In this document: positions 52,396-60,302 of the stretch, piece after piece | Layout of the letters: each line of letters opens with the position of its first letter | Position numbering within the stretch: the stretch's first letter is position 1 | Source: Massilia rhizosphaerae | Lineage (GTDB): Bacteria > Pseudomonadota > Gammaproteobacteria > Burkholderiales > Burkholderiaceae_D | Direction of reading: 5' to 3' | Length of the DNA stretch: 64,000 nt | Assembly (NCBI RefSeq): GCF_016093545.1 | Contig: NZ_JADKYX010000012.1 | Location: 62,001 to 126,000, forward strand | Made by a program: the position numbers and the translations under genes | Notes under the pieces: model-generated | Databases searched by the model: none | What the model was told of the DNA's origin: nothing | What the model saw: only the letters and a program-made list of their open reading frames with translations

Positions 52396-52421
52396 GTATC
52401 GTAATTAAAGAATTTAGATAC
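52396..52421. promoter_or_regulatory. Candidate TetR operator
   Basis: GTATC, sixteen AT-rich bases, GATAC form an inverted repeat in the spacer between the flavoprotein and tetR genes. TetR proteins usually bind such dyads in divergent promoters. A TATAAT (52432-52437) lies close to the tetR start codon. Confidence 0.35.
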
Positions 52422-52441
52422 TGTCAAGGACTATAATTGTC

Positions 52442-53095
52442 GTGACCAAAAAAAACAGTCAGACCCGGCGGGGCCGCCCCGCCAACGAGGCGCTTGGCCG
52501 AACCATCGTCGACGCTGCGTCCGAACTCTTTGTGGAATTGGGTTTTCAAGCGACGACATTGGACAAGGTCGCCCAGCGAGCGAAGATATCCAAACTGAGC
52601 ATCTATCGGCATTTCGAGAGCAAGGAGGCACTGTTCAGCGCGGCTATCGCGGCCGGCTGCCAACAGTTGTTTGCACCTCAGTCTCTTCTTGAAGGCGTCG
52701 ACGGTTCGGTCGAAGATCAACTGATGGCGGTCGGATCATTACTGCTTCGCACACTGTTGAGATCAGACGTCCGCAGTGTCGAAGCCATGGTCATGGCCGA
52801 CAAGACGAATCAAAAGTCGTTAAGCAAGCTCCATTACGAAGCCGGGCCCGCTCATGTCATCGCCCAAATCGAGGCCCTATTGCGTCAGTTGCACGCAAAG
52901 GCGGTTCTGAACGTGCCCGATCCTCTCCTGTCCGCCCGCTTGTTTGCCGCACTTTTCAAAGGATCCGATCTTCTGGTTATCGCACGTTTCGATGAGGCGA
53001 GAGCAGAGGACGACAACGAAATCGAATCCTATTGCCGGTCGGCCGTCGCCATGTTCATCGCCGCGCACGGTGGCAACGACCACGCGGGCAGATAA
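52442..53095 (+). CDS. TetR/AcrR family transcriptional regulator
   Basis: This is a 217-residue regulator, read from GTG 52442. The helix-turn-helix (about 20-60) reads IVDAASELFVELGFQATTLDKVAQRAKISKLSIYRHFESKEALF, the diagnostic TetR sequence. The C-terminal ligand domain is typical of AcrR relatives. It probably represses the divergent flavoprotein-methyltransferase pair. The -10-like TATAAT just upstream of the GTG leaves little or no leader, so a leaderless mRNA is possible. Confidence 0.88.
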   Translation: MTKKNSQTRRGRPANEALGRTIVDAASELFVELGFQATTLDKVAQRAKISKLSIYRHFESKEALFSAAIAAGCQQLFAPQSLLEGVDGSVEDQLMAVGSLLLRTLLRSDVRSVEAMVMADKTNQKSLSKLHYEAGPAHVIAQIEALLRQLHAKAVLNVPDPLLSARLFAALFKGSDLLVIARFDEARAEDDNEIESYCRSAVAMFIAAHGGNDHAGR

Positions 53096-53273
53096 GCATT
53101 TGATTGCTCCAGACAGCTTGGCTTGGGCACGTCTACCAACGCAAACTGAGGAGTAACGCAGGGTCGAACCTTGTATGGTCTGTGTCCGCTTTGTGCCGAA
53201 CCCGGCCGTTGCAATGCCCAGGGTTATGGCCAGTATTGCTCTGCTGGCAAGTTGGCGTTTTGATAGACGTACT

Positions 53274-54545
53274 TTAGTGCCGCCTGAAATCCTTCGAATG
53301 CAGGCCATGCTTCTTGAGCAGGATCTGCAAGTGGGACCGGTTCATGTCCCAACGCCGCGCCAGTTCCGCGACCGTGCCGCCGACGTCCTTGAGGCCGCGC
53401 TCCAGGCAGGCACGCTCGGCCTCGTCGCTGGCGGCCCGCTTGGCTTCGGCCAGCGAGGCCGGCGGTGGCGGCGGAAGCGACGATGCGGCGGGCGCATCCT
53501 GCGCTTGCGCGGCTGCCGGACGCAGGTCTTCCGGCAAATGTGGCAAGTCCGCCGTGTCCCCGGCCAGGCAGGCCAGCCGGTACATCAGGTTGCGCAATTC
53601 GCGGATATTGCCGGGGTAGGCGTAGTCGAGCAGGAAGGCACGCAGGCGCGGCGTCATCCCGACCGGGCGCCGCTTCAACGCTTCGGCCGCTTCGTCGCCA
53701 TAATATGCCAGCAGCAGCGGGATTTCGTCCTTGCGGTCGCGTAGCGGCGGCAGGGTCACGTGGATCACGCTGAGGCGATAAAACAGGTCTTCGCGAAACT
53801 GGCCCAGTTCGATCAGCTGGCGCAAATTCTTGTTCGTGGCCGCGACGATGCGGGCGTCGACGGCGATCGTCTCGTCCGAGCCGACGCGCTGGATCTCGTG
53901 CGACTGCAGCACGCGCAGCAGTTTGACTTGTCCCTGCAGCGGCAATTCTCCGATCTCGTCCAGGAAAATCGTGCCCTTGTGCGCGCTCTCGAACTTGCCC
54001 TTGCGGTCCGTCGCCGCGCCGGTGAACGCGCCGCGCTTGTGGCCGAACAGTTCCGATTCGATCAGGCTTTCCGGGATCGCGCCGCAGTTGACGGAGATAT
54101 ACGGCTTGTCGGCTCGCGCGCCGTTCGCGTGGATGACCTTGGCCATCAATTCCTTGCCCGTGCCGCTTTCGCCGTCGACCAGCACGGGCAGATCGGTCGG
54201 CGCCGCCTTTTCCGCGATCTCGAGCGCGTCCAGCAGGCGCGGGTTGTCGCCGAACGTGCCTTCGAACACGAAGCTGCGCGCCAGCAGCGCCGCGCGCCGC
54301 TCGCCGGGCGCCGGTTCGGGGCGCGGTGCCGCCTCGCTGCCGAGCGCCTGGATGAAACGCTCCTTGTGCGACAGCTGCATCACCTCGTCGCGCACGGCAT
54401 TGGCCTGGCGCAGCAGCTTTTCGATGTCGGGCCGATCCAGGCTGTGGGCCCAGCGCAGGGTGGAGCGCAGGATTTCCAGCCGCTCCAGCAGGCCGGCGTA
54501 CGACATCGACGACCCGCGCGGCAGGTCCTGGTTGAACAACTTCAT
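53274..54545 (-). CDS. Sigma-54-dependent transcriptional activator (AAA+/Fis)
   Basis: The 423-residue product has a short N-terminal region (about 1-90) without response-regulator, PAS or FHA signature, and an AAA+ domain with GESGTGKE at 125-132, GAFTGA at 172-177 and GTIFLDEIGE at 191-200. It ends in a Fis helix-turn-helix (GGTVAELARRWDMNRSHLQILLKKHG). It activates sigma-54 RNA polymerase; two matching promoters precede the peptide clusters. The ATG overlaps the exporter stop, so it is cotranscribed with the exporter and parvulin. Confidence 0.93.
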   Translation of the reverse strand: MKLFNQDLPRGSSMSYAGLLERLEILRSTLRWAHSLDRPDIEKLLRQANAVRDEVMQLSHKERFIQALGSEAAPRPEPAPGERRAALLARSFVFEGTFGDNPRLLDALEIAEKAAPTDLPVLVDGESGTGKELMAKVIHANGARADKPYISVNCGAIPESLIESELFGHKRGAFTGAATDRKGKFESAHKGTIFLDEIGELPLQGQVKLLRVLQSHEIQRVGSDETIAVDARIVAATNKNLRQLIELGQFREDLFYRLSVIHVTLPPLRDRKDEIPLLLAYYGDEAAEALKRRPVGMTPRLRAFLLDYAYPGNIRELRNLMYRLACLAGDTADLPHLPEDLRPAAAQAQDAPAASSLPPPPPASLAEAKRAASDEAERACLERGLKDVGGTVAELARRWDMNRSHLQILLKKHGLHSKDFRRH

Positions 54546-57500
54546 GCCGCCGCCAGCTGCTTTTGCACAAGCTCGTAATACATGCCGCGCCCGGCCAGCA
54601 ATTCCTCGTGCCGGCCCTGCTCGACGATGCCGCCCTCGTACAGCACGACGATCTTGTCAGCCCGCATGATCGTACTGAGCCGGTGCGCGATGATCACGGC
54701 CGTGCGCCCGGCGAGGATGTCGTGCATGTTGGCGATGATATTGCTTTCGGATTGCGTGTCGAGCGCCGACGTCGCTTCGTCGAACACGAGCAGGCGCGGG
54801 TCCTGATACAGCGCGCGGGCGATGCACAGGCGTTGCACCTGGCCGCCGGACAGCCCGACGCCGCGTTCGCCGACGACCTGCTCGTACCCGAGCGGCATCT
54901 TGCTGATGAAGGCATGCGCATCCGCCATCTTCGCGACCTGCTCGATGCGGCGCCGGTCCGGGCTTTCGTCGCCGCTGGCGATGTTCTCGGCGATGGTGCC
55001 GGAAAACAGCAGGTTGCTTTGCATGACGTAGCCGACCTGGGCCCGATAATAATCCTTGTCGATCGCCGTCATGTCGTAGCCGTCGACGAGGATCTTGCCG
55101 TCCGTGGGCGCATAAAAGCCGACCAGCAGTTTCGCCAGCGTCGTCTTGCCCGAGCCGCTGCGGCCGACGATGGCGACCAATTCTCCGCGCCGGATGTCGA
55201 TGCTGATGTTTTCCAGCACATAGGCCGTGTCGTTGCCGCCGTAGCGGAAATAGACGTTCTCGAGCTTCACGTCGCCGCGCAGGTCGGGCAGCACGACGCG
55301 GCTGGCGGCCTCGCTGGGCTTTTGTTCCGGCTCGATGTCGAGCACGTCGCCGAGGCGCTCCATCGCCACGCCGGCATCGGCCAGCCGGCTCCACAGGGCG
55401 ACGAGCCCCATCAACGGCGCCAGCACGCTGCCCATCAGGGCGTTGAAGGCGATCAGCTGGCCGATCGTCAGTTCGTGATCGAGCACGAGGCTGGCGCCGG
55501 CCCACAGGATGGCGATCGTCGTGGCGGCGTTGAGCAGCTGGCTTGCCAGGCCCACGAGGATGTTGAACTTCTGCGCGCGATATTGCGTGTCGAGCGCCTT
55601 GACGTATTTCTTTTCCCATTTCAGGCGCACGGGGCGCTCGCTGCCCATGCCCTTGATCGTTTCCACGCCGCCCAGCGCCTCCATCAGGAAGGCGTGCGCG
55701 TCGGTCGACGCGTTGAACACGTCGCGCGCGTACTGCTTGATGTGCGGCGTCGTCAGGATCGTCAGCGCCATGATCGGGACGACGAACGCGATCAACAGCA
55801 ACGTCAGCTTGACGTTGTAGACGAACAGGATCGTGAAATAGATGAACACCATCAGCAAGTTCAGCATCGTCGTGACGGTGGACTCGGTGAGGAAGGCGCG
55901 GATCGTCTGGTTTTCCTGGAAGCGCGCGACGATATCTCCCGTTTTTCTCTTGGCGAAGAACGAGAACGGCAGCGACATCGTGTGCTTGAAGAACCCCGCC
56001 ATCATCGAGAAATCGAGGTTGCGCACCATGTAGTTGGCGAGGTAGGCGCGCACGGTCGCCATCAGCTGGGAAAACACGCTCGCGATGACGAGCCCGGCGA
56101 TCAGGACGTGCAGCAGGCTGACGTTCTGGTGCACGACGACGCCGTCGAGGATGTTCTGGATGATCAACGGCGGCACGATGCCGAGCATCTGGATGACGAA
56201 CGTGGCGAGGAACAGGTGCAGCAGAATGGTCCGGTACGGCCGCAGATAGCCGACGAAGCGCAGCCACGGCGAGCGAAGGGCGGCTTGCGCCGCCATGTCC
56301 TGGCCGGGCGTGAAGACGAGGCACGTACCGCTCCAGCCGCGCTCGAACTCCTCGACGGACAGCTTGCGGAAACCCACCGCCGGATCCGCCATCCACACCT
56401 GGCGCGGCGAGATGCCGTACACGATCACGTAGTGGTAGCCCTCCCAGTGCACGATGAAGGGCAGGTCGAAGCCCTGCAAGGCATCGAACGTGCACTGCAC
56501 GCCGCGGCTGGAAAAGCCGAGCGTCTCGCCCGCGCGCGCGAGGCTGTCCAGGGTGGCGCCCTGCGTGGTGACGTTGGCCAGCTCGCGCAGCTTGCCGAGC
56601 GTGACCTGCAAGCCGTGATGGCGGCACAGCATGGCGAGGCAGGCCGCGCCGCAATCCATCTCCTCGGCCTGTTCGACGAGGGCGAAGCGGCGGATCACGC
56701 GCTCGCCGGCCCCGGGCTGCGATTCGAGGTCGAGCCGAAGCGGGCGCTTGCGGCGTTCGGCCAGCTTTTTTTGCCGCTCGAGCTCGCGCTCGACGAAACG
56801 GATACGGTCTTCCAGCACCTCGCGCAGGCCGGCGTTGCGCTCGAGGATCGTGTGCGCCGTCTTCTCGGGAATGACGAGCAAGGTGGCGGGCGTGACGGCC
56901 ACGGCCGACACCATCTGCTCCTGCCGCATCAGGCACGCCTTTTCGCCGAACGTGTCGCCCGCCTGCAACGTGGCCAGCGTGAATTCTTCTGCGCCGTCGT
57001 GATAGACCAGTTTGACCTGGCCCTGGCGCAGCACGTATAAACGGTGGTCGTCGCGCGCGTTCTGCTTGAGGATTTCCTTGCCGGCCGGGACGCGCTTGGC
57101 GCCCACGCTGCGCACGACCTCTTCCAGTTCCTCCTTGCCGACCTTGCCCCGCAAATCGAACAGGCGCGCCACGAGGCCGCCGGCGGAACCGATCGCGACA
57201 TAGCTCGTGACGAAATCCAGCGCCTGCGGATTGTGCGCCAGCACCGGCTCGATGGCCGCGCGCGGGATAAGCCACAGCTCCGTCTTGAGCGACGCGCGCG
57301 CCGACAATTCGTGGTGCGCGTCGCGCAACATGGCGATGTCGCCGAACGTCTCGCCGGTTTTACGCACGCCGATGCTGAGCTCCTTGCCGTGCTCGTCGGA
57401 GAACACGCGCACGGAACCGGATTTCACGACGTACAGGCCCTCGGCCGGGTCGCCCGTCTTGCAGATGGTGTCGCCGAACGCGTAATGGCGCACCTGCACC

Positions 57501-57601
57501 GCTTCGGCCAGCCGTTCCAGTTCGTCGCGCCCGAGCGGGGACAGGATCTCGACCGACGACAGGAAGTCGGCGGGCGACTGCACGGCGGACGACGTCTCCA
57601 T
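54542..57601 (-). CDS. ABC exporter with two cyclic-nucleotide domains and a C39 peptidase
   Basis: This is a 1019-residue exporter. Two cNMP-binding domains (about 10-130 and 150-265) are followed by a C39 peptidase (about 305-430) with Gln311, Cys317 in DCGAAC, His390 in GYHYVIVYG and Asp406 in ADPAVG. Membrane helices occupy about 455-750. The nucleotide-binding domain has GRSGSGKT, LSGGQVQRL and LLVFDEATSALD. It cleaves Gly-Gly leaders and exports the product, with HlyD and TolC proteins as partners. It is 15 bp after the parvulin gene. Confidence 0.94.
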   Translation of the reverse strand: METSSAVQSPADFLSSVEILSPLGRDELERLAEAVQVRHYAFGDTICKTGDPAEGLYVVKSGSVRVFSDEHGKELSIGVRKTGETFGDIAMLRDAHHELSARASLKTELWLIPRAAIEPVLAHNPQALDFVTSYVAIGSAGGLVARLFDLRGKVGKEELEEVVRSVGAKRVPAGKEILKQNARDDHRLYVLRQGQVKLVYHDGAEEFTLATLQAGDTFGEKACLMRQEQMVSAVAVTPATLLVIPEKTAHTILERNAGLREVLEDRIRFVERELERQKKLAERRKRPLRLDLESQPGAGERVIRRFALVEQAEEMDCGAACLAMLCRHHGLQVTLGKLRELANVTTQGATLDSLARAGETLGFSSRGVQCTFDALQGFDLPFIVHWEGYHYVIVYGISPRQVWMADPAVGFRKLSVEEFERGWSGTCLVFTPGQDMAAQAALRSPWLRFVGYLRPYRTILLHLFLATFVIQMLGIVPPLIIQNILDGVVVHQNVSLLHVLIAGLVIASVFSQLMATVRAYLANYMVRNLDFSMMAGFFKHTMSLPFSFFAKRKTGDIVARFQENQTIRAFLTESTVTTMLNLLMVFIYFTILFVYNVKLTLLLIAFVVPIMALTILTTPHIKQYARDVFNASTDAHAFLMEALGGVETIKGMGSERPVRLKWEKKYVKALDTQYRAQKFNILVGLASQLLNAATTIAILWAGASLVLDHELTIGQLIAFNALMGSVLAPLMGLVALWSRLADAGVAMERLGDVLDIEPEQKPSEAASRVVLPDLRGDVKLENVYFRYGGNDTAYVLENISIDIRRGELVAIVGRSGSGKTTLAKLLVGFYAPTDGKILVDGYDMTAIDKDYYRAQVGYVMQSNLLFSGTIAENIASGDESPDRRRIEQVAKMADAHAFISKMPLGYEQVVGERGVGLSGGQVQRLCIARALYQDPRLLVFDEATSALDTQSESNIIANMHDILAGRTAVIIAHRLSTIMRADKIVVLYEGGIVEQGRHEELLAGRGMYYELVQKQLAAA

Positions 57602-57616
57602 GATGCCTGGGCGGGC

Positions 57617-58381
57617 TCAGCGCGCCGGACACGCTTCGATTACGTGCTCCTGCGCGCGCGCCATCAGCCACTCTTCGCGCAGCAGGCGCCGCACCTCGGC
57701 GGCCGTGTCGGCATCGAGCGTGGCCGGGTGTTTCGCGTTGACGCAAAAGATTTCGTAGCACGCGCCGTCGGGCGCTGGAAACGGCCCGAGCAGTTCTCCC
57801 GGCCGCGCATTGAAGACCCGCGCCTCGACGTCGCCCTTGAGCGAGCCGCGCAAGACCTTGCCGATGACGCCGCCCTGCTGGCGCGTGCCCTCGTCGATCG
57901 AATGCTCGCGCGCCATCTCGCCGAACAGCTCCGGTTCCTCCTGCAGCACGGACATCATCTCGCGCGCCGCGCCCTCGGAATCGAGCACGACATGGCTGAC
58001 CTCCACGCTGTCGAAGCGCGGCGAATTCAGCTTGAAATACTGCGTGACGGCCGCCGCGCTGCAGACCTGTTCCAGCATCTTGTCCTGGTACAGGCTGTCC
58101 GTAATGTAGGCCTCGAATTCGTCGAGGGAGACGCCGAGCGCGTCGAGGTAGTGATTGGTGTCGGCCGCGCGATGCAGGCCCAGCGCGCGGCGGAATTCGT
58201 CGGCGCGTTCCTGGATCTGTTCGGGTGCGAGCACGAGGCCCGCCTGCCGGGCGGCGCGCGCCGTGAGCCGGTCGCGCACCATCTGCTCGACGAGCCCCTC
58301 GAACTGCCCGCCCAGCTTGAGCGTGCGGATGAAGTCGTCCGTCGTGATCACCTCGTCGTCGATGCGCACGATGCCTGTCAT
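57617..58381 (-). CDS. Parvulin-type peptidylprolyl isomerase
   Basis: This 254-residue protein has a helical chaperone region (about 1-120) and a PpiC/rotamase domain (about 125-225): VEVSHVVLDSEGAAREMM, FGEMAREHSIDEGTRQQGG, VIGKVLRGSLKGDVEARVFNARPGE and GACYEIFCVN. No signal peptide is seen, so it may work in the cytosol. It precedes the C39 exporter by 15 bp. A chaperone/isomerase at the head of the exporter transcript suggests it prepares the peptide substrates, some of which are proline-containing. Confidence 0.9.
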   Translation of the reverse strand: MTGIVRIDDEVITTDDFIRTLKLGGQFEGLVEQMVRDRLTARAARQAGLVLAPEQIQERADEFRRALGLHRAADTNHYLDALGVSLDEFEAYITDSLYQDKMLEQVCSAAAVTQYFKLNSPRFDSVEVSHVVLDSEGAAREMMSVLQEEPELFGEMAREHSIDEGTRQQGGVIGKVLRGSLKGDVEARVFNARPGELLGPFPAPDGACYEIFCVNAKHPATLDADTAAEVRRLLREEWLMARAQEHVIEACPAR

Positions 58382-58903
58382 GGTGTCGCTCCTGCCGCCG
58401 GGTATGGTCCGGTGCCCGTGTTAGAGCGTGCGGCGGGGTGAAGGTTCACCGCGCGACCGGTGTGACGCCCGGCGCGATGTTACAGAAATACAACAAGTCA
58501 TCACACAGCGCTGCCGCGCCCTTCCCGTGTTGCAGTTCCTCCTCGGTAGCGGCAGAAATTAACGTAACACTTAGTAAATTTCATTTCCCCATTTGCACGT
58601 TTTTGCACTTGCGGCTCCCACCGCCGAAATGGCATCATAAACCATAAAAATGTCTGTTATATATAAAATACTATAGCGCCGCAGTGTGCAGGGATCGTGA
58701 TGACGATCCCTTTCTGCCGGCGCCTGGATTTGCACGCCAGGTATCCGTATCCCGCTACCAGTCGAGTACATCCCTTTATCGGCATCCGCCCTGGCGCGTG
58801 CGTTCCCGCACGTCGCGCCGGCCCCCCGTTGCCCTTTGGCGCGCGTTTTGCGGGATTGATGAACAACGAGTTAACACAACAGAAAACAGAAAGGAACACC
58901 ACC
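58382..58903. other. 522-bp divergent regulatory region
   Basis: The spacer separates the parvulin-exporter-activator operon from the lipoprotein-receptor operon. It carries the dyad at 58445-58464 near the first, and a low-GC stretch (about 58610-58680) with several TATA-rich segments. I see no gene in it. Confidence 0.5.
58445..58464. promoter_or_regulatory. Shared operator-like dyad upstream of the parvulin-exporter operon
   Basis: TTCACCGCGCGACCGGTGTG matches the site before the kinase gene at 16 of 20 positions, and the outer bases TTCACCGC and CGGTGTG are kept. GGTGAA-GG-TTCACC (58437-58450) adds a second overlapping dyad. It lies 64-83 bp upstream of the parvulin ATG. Confidence 0.5.
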
Positions 58904-60232
58904 ATGAGGAGACCCGCGATGAAGTTCCAGATAACAGCAATTATGCTTGGCTGCGCCGCCCTGCTCGGCGGCTGCGGCGGCGGCGGCGGCGGCAGCGCCA
59001 GCGACGGCGGCGTGGAGCAGACAATAGATTTCTCGCTCCCGTTCTCGGGCCAGGCGATCATCGGCTTGCCGGGCAGTACCGCGACCGCCACGCTGAAAGC
59101 GACGGCGAGTTCCGGCGGACCCGTGACCTACGCCTCGAACACGCCGGACACGTGCAGCGTCAGCGGGGATCAGCTGTCGCTGCTGAAAGCGGGCGAATGC
59201 TCGGTGACGGCCACCCAGGCCGGTACCGGCGGCTATGCGCCGGTCTCGAAGCGCCAGCTGTTCGTCATTCCGAAAAACCCGCAGCTCGTCACCAAGTTCC
59301 CGAACCCGGGTTGGCAACCGCTCGATTCGACGCCGGTGCAACTGTCCGCCAGCTTCAACACGGGCCTGCCGGTCACCTTCACGAGCAAGACGCCTGACGT
59401 GTGCTCGGTCAGCGGCAGCACGATGACCAAGCTCGCCAACGGGATGTGCACCATCACCGCCGAGCAGGCCGGCAATGACTACTATGCGGCGGCGACGGTG
59501 GACAGGCACATCCCGATCGGCACCGAAAAGGTGGCCGCGCTGAATTTCGTGACCGGCTACAAGGATGGCGGCACTACCAACGAAGGCCTCATCGGTCATC
59601 CGGGCAACCAATGGTGGTGCCAGGACTGCGATACGAAAGCGTCCAGCGACGGCAACAGCTACACGTTTACCGCGAGCTGGGGAGCGCCTCCGAAACCTGG
59701 GGACTGGGACTATAACTCGGCGTTGTTCACGCTGTTCGGAACCGGCCTCGACGACACCGATCTCTATTCGCCCAACGGCTGGTACAGGGGCGGCGTGAAA
59801 GCCGCGTCTTTCAGCAAGCCCAGCGCCATACCCAAAGGCGTGCAGATCGACATCCAGGGCGCATTGCATTTCAATCTCGCGCAAAATCCCGAATGGTTCG
59901 GCTCGAGCAACAACAAGTTCAACGTCGAACTGTTCCTCGCCCACTTCAACCCCAACAAAGTGGACGGGCAAGGCAATGTGTGCAACGTGACCTTGAAAGC
60001 CACGGTCCAGCCCACCGCCGCTGCCGCCACGGACTACAGCGTCGGCCTCAAGGATCAGTTCACGATCAGCGACACGTGCGACCTGAGCGGCCTGGACGTT
60101 TGGGACGAGCTGCAGACCTTCCCGGTCGTCGAGATCAAATTCTCCGCAGTGCAGCCGAACGGGGAGAAGGCCGACGCATCCGGGAAATACGTGAGCCAGT
60201 ACACCCTGACCGGCCCGATCTACTTCCAGTGA
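58904..60232 (+). CDS. Lipoprotein with tandem Ig-like repeats, partner of the TonB receptor
   Basis: The 442-residue product has a lipobox (LLGGC) followed by a Gly/Ser run. Two related repeats (about 40-125 and 130-205) share the cores PVTYASNTPDTCSVSGDQ and PVTFTSKTPDVCSVSGST, with matching CSVTATQAG and CTITAEQAG ends, like bacterial Ig-like domains with conserved cysteine pairs. The C-terminal domain (about 215-442) is not recognised and contains GNQWWCQDCDT. It lies 70 bp before a TonB-dependent receptor and may capture its ligand at the surface. The ATG at 58904 follows AAGGAA. Confidence 0.82.
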   Translation: MRRPAMKFQITAIMLGCAALLGGCGGGGGGSASDGGVEQTIDFSLPFSGQAIIGLPGSTATATLKATASSGGPVTYASNTPDTCSVSGDQLSLLKAGECSVTATQAGTGGYAPVSKRQLFVIPKNPQLVTKFPNPGWQPLDSTPVQLSASFNTGLPVTFTSKTPDVCSVSGSTMTKLANGMCTITAEQAGNDYYAAATVDRHIPIGTEKVAALNFVTGYKDGGTTNEGLIGHPGNQWWCQDCDTKASSDGNSYTFTASWGAPPKPGDWDYNSALFTLFGTGLDDTDLYSPNGWYRGGVKAASFSKPSAIPKGVQIDIQGALHFNLAQNPEWFGSSNNKFNVELFLAHFNPNKVDGQGNVCNVTLKATVQPTAAAATDYSVGLKDQFTISDTCDLSGLDVWDELQTFPVVEIKFSAVQPNGEKADASGKYVSQYTLTGPIYFQ

Positions 60233-60251
60233 CAACCGACTGATATTCAAG

Positions 60252-60272
60252 GCCACCGCATGACACGGTGGC
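60252..60272 (+). other. Intercistronic hairpin between lipoprotein and TonB receptor genes
   Basis: GCCACCG, seven bases, CGGTGGC form a perfect 7-bp stem not followed by T residues. It may set the relative expression of the two genes, for example by mRNA stabilisation. Confidence 0.5.
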
Positions 60273-60302
60273 AATCAAGGCATACACAAGAGGACACAAA
60301 TA

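Noticed and set aside
54563..57040. Long plus-strand frame (825 codons) opposite the C39 exporter
   Set aside because: Composition is Asp/His/Arg/Gln-rich without motifs, while the minus strand encodes an intact exporter.
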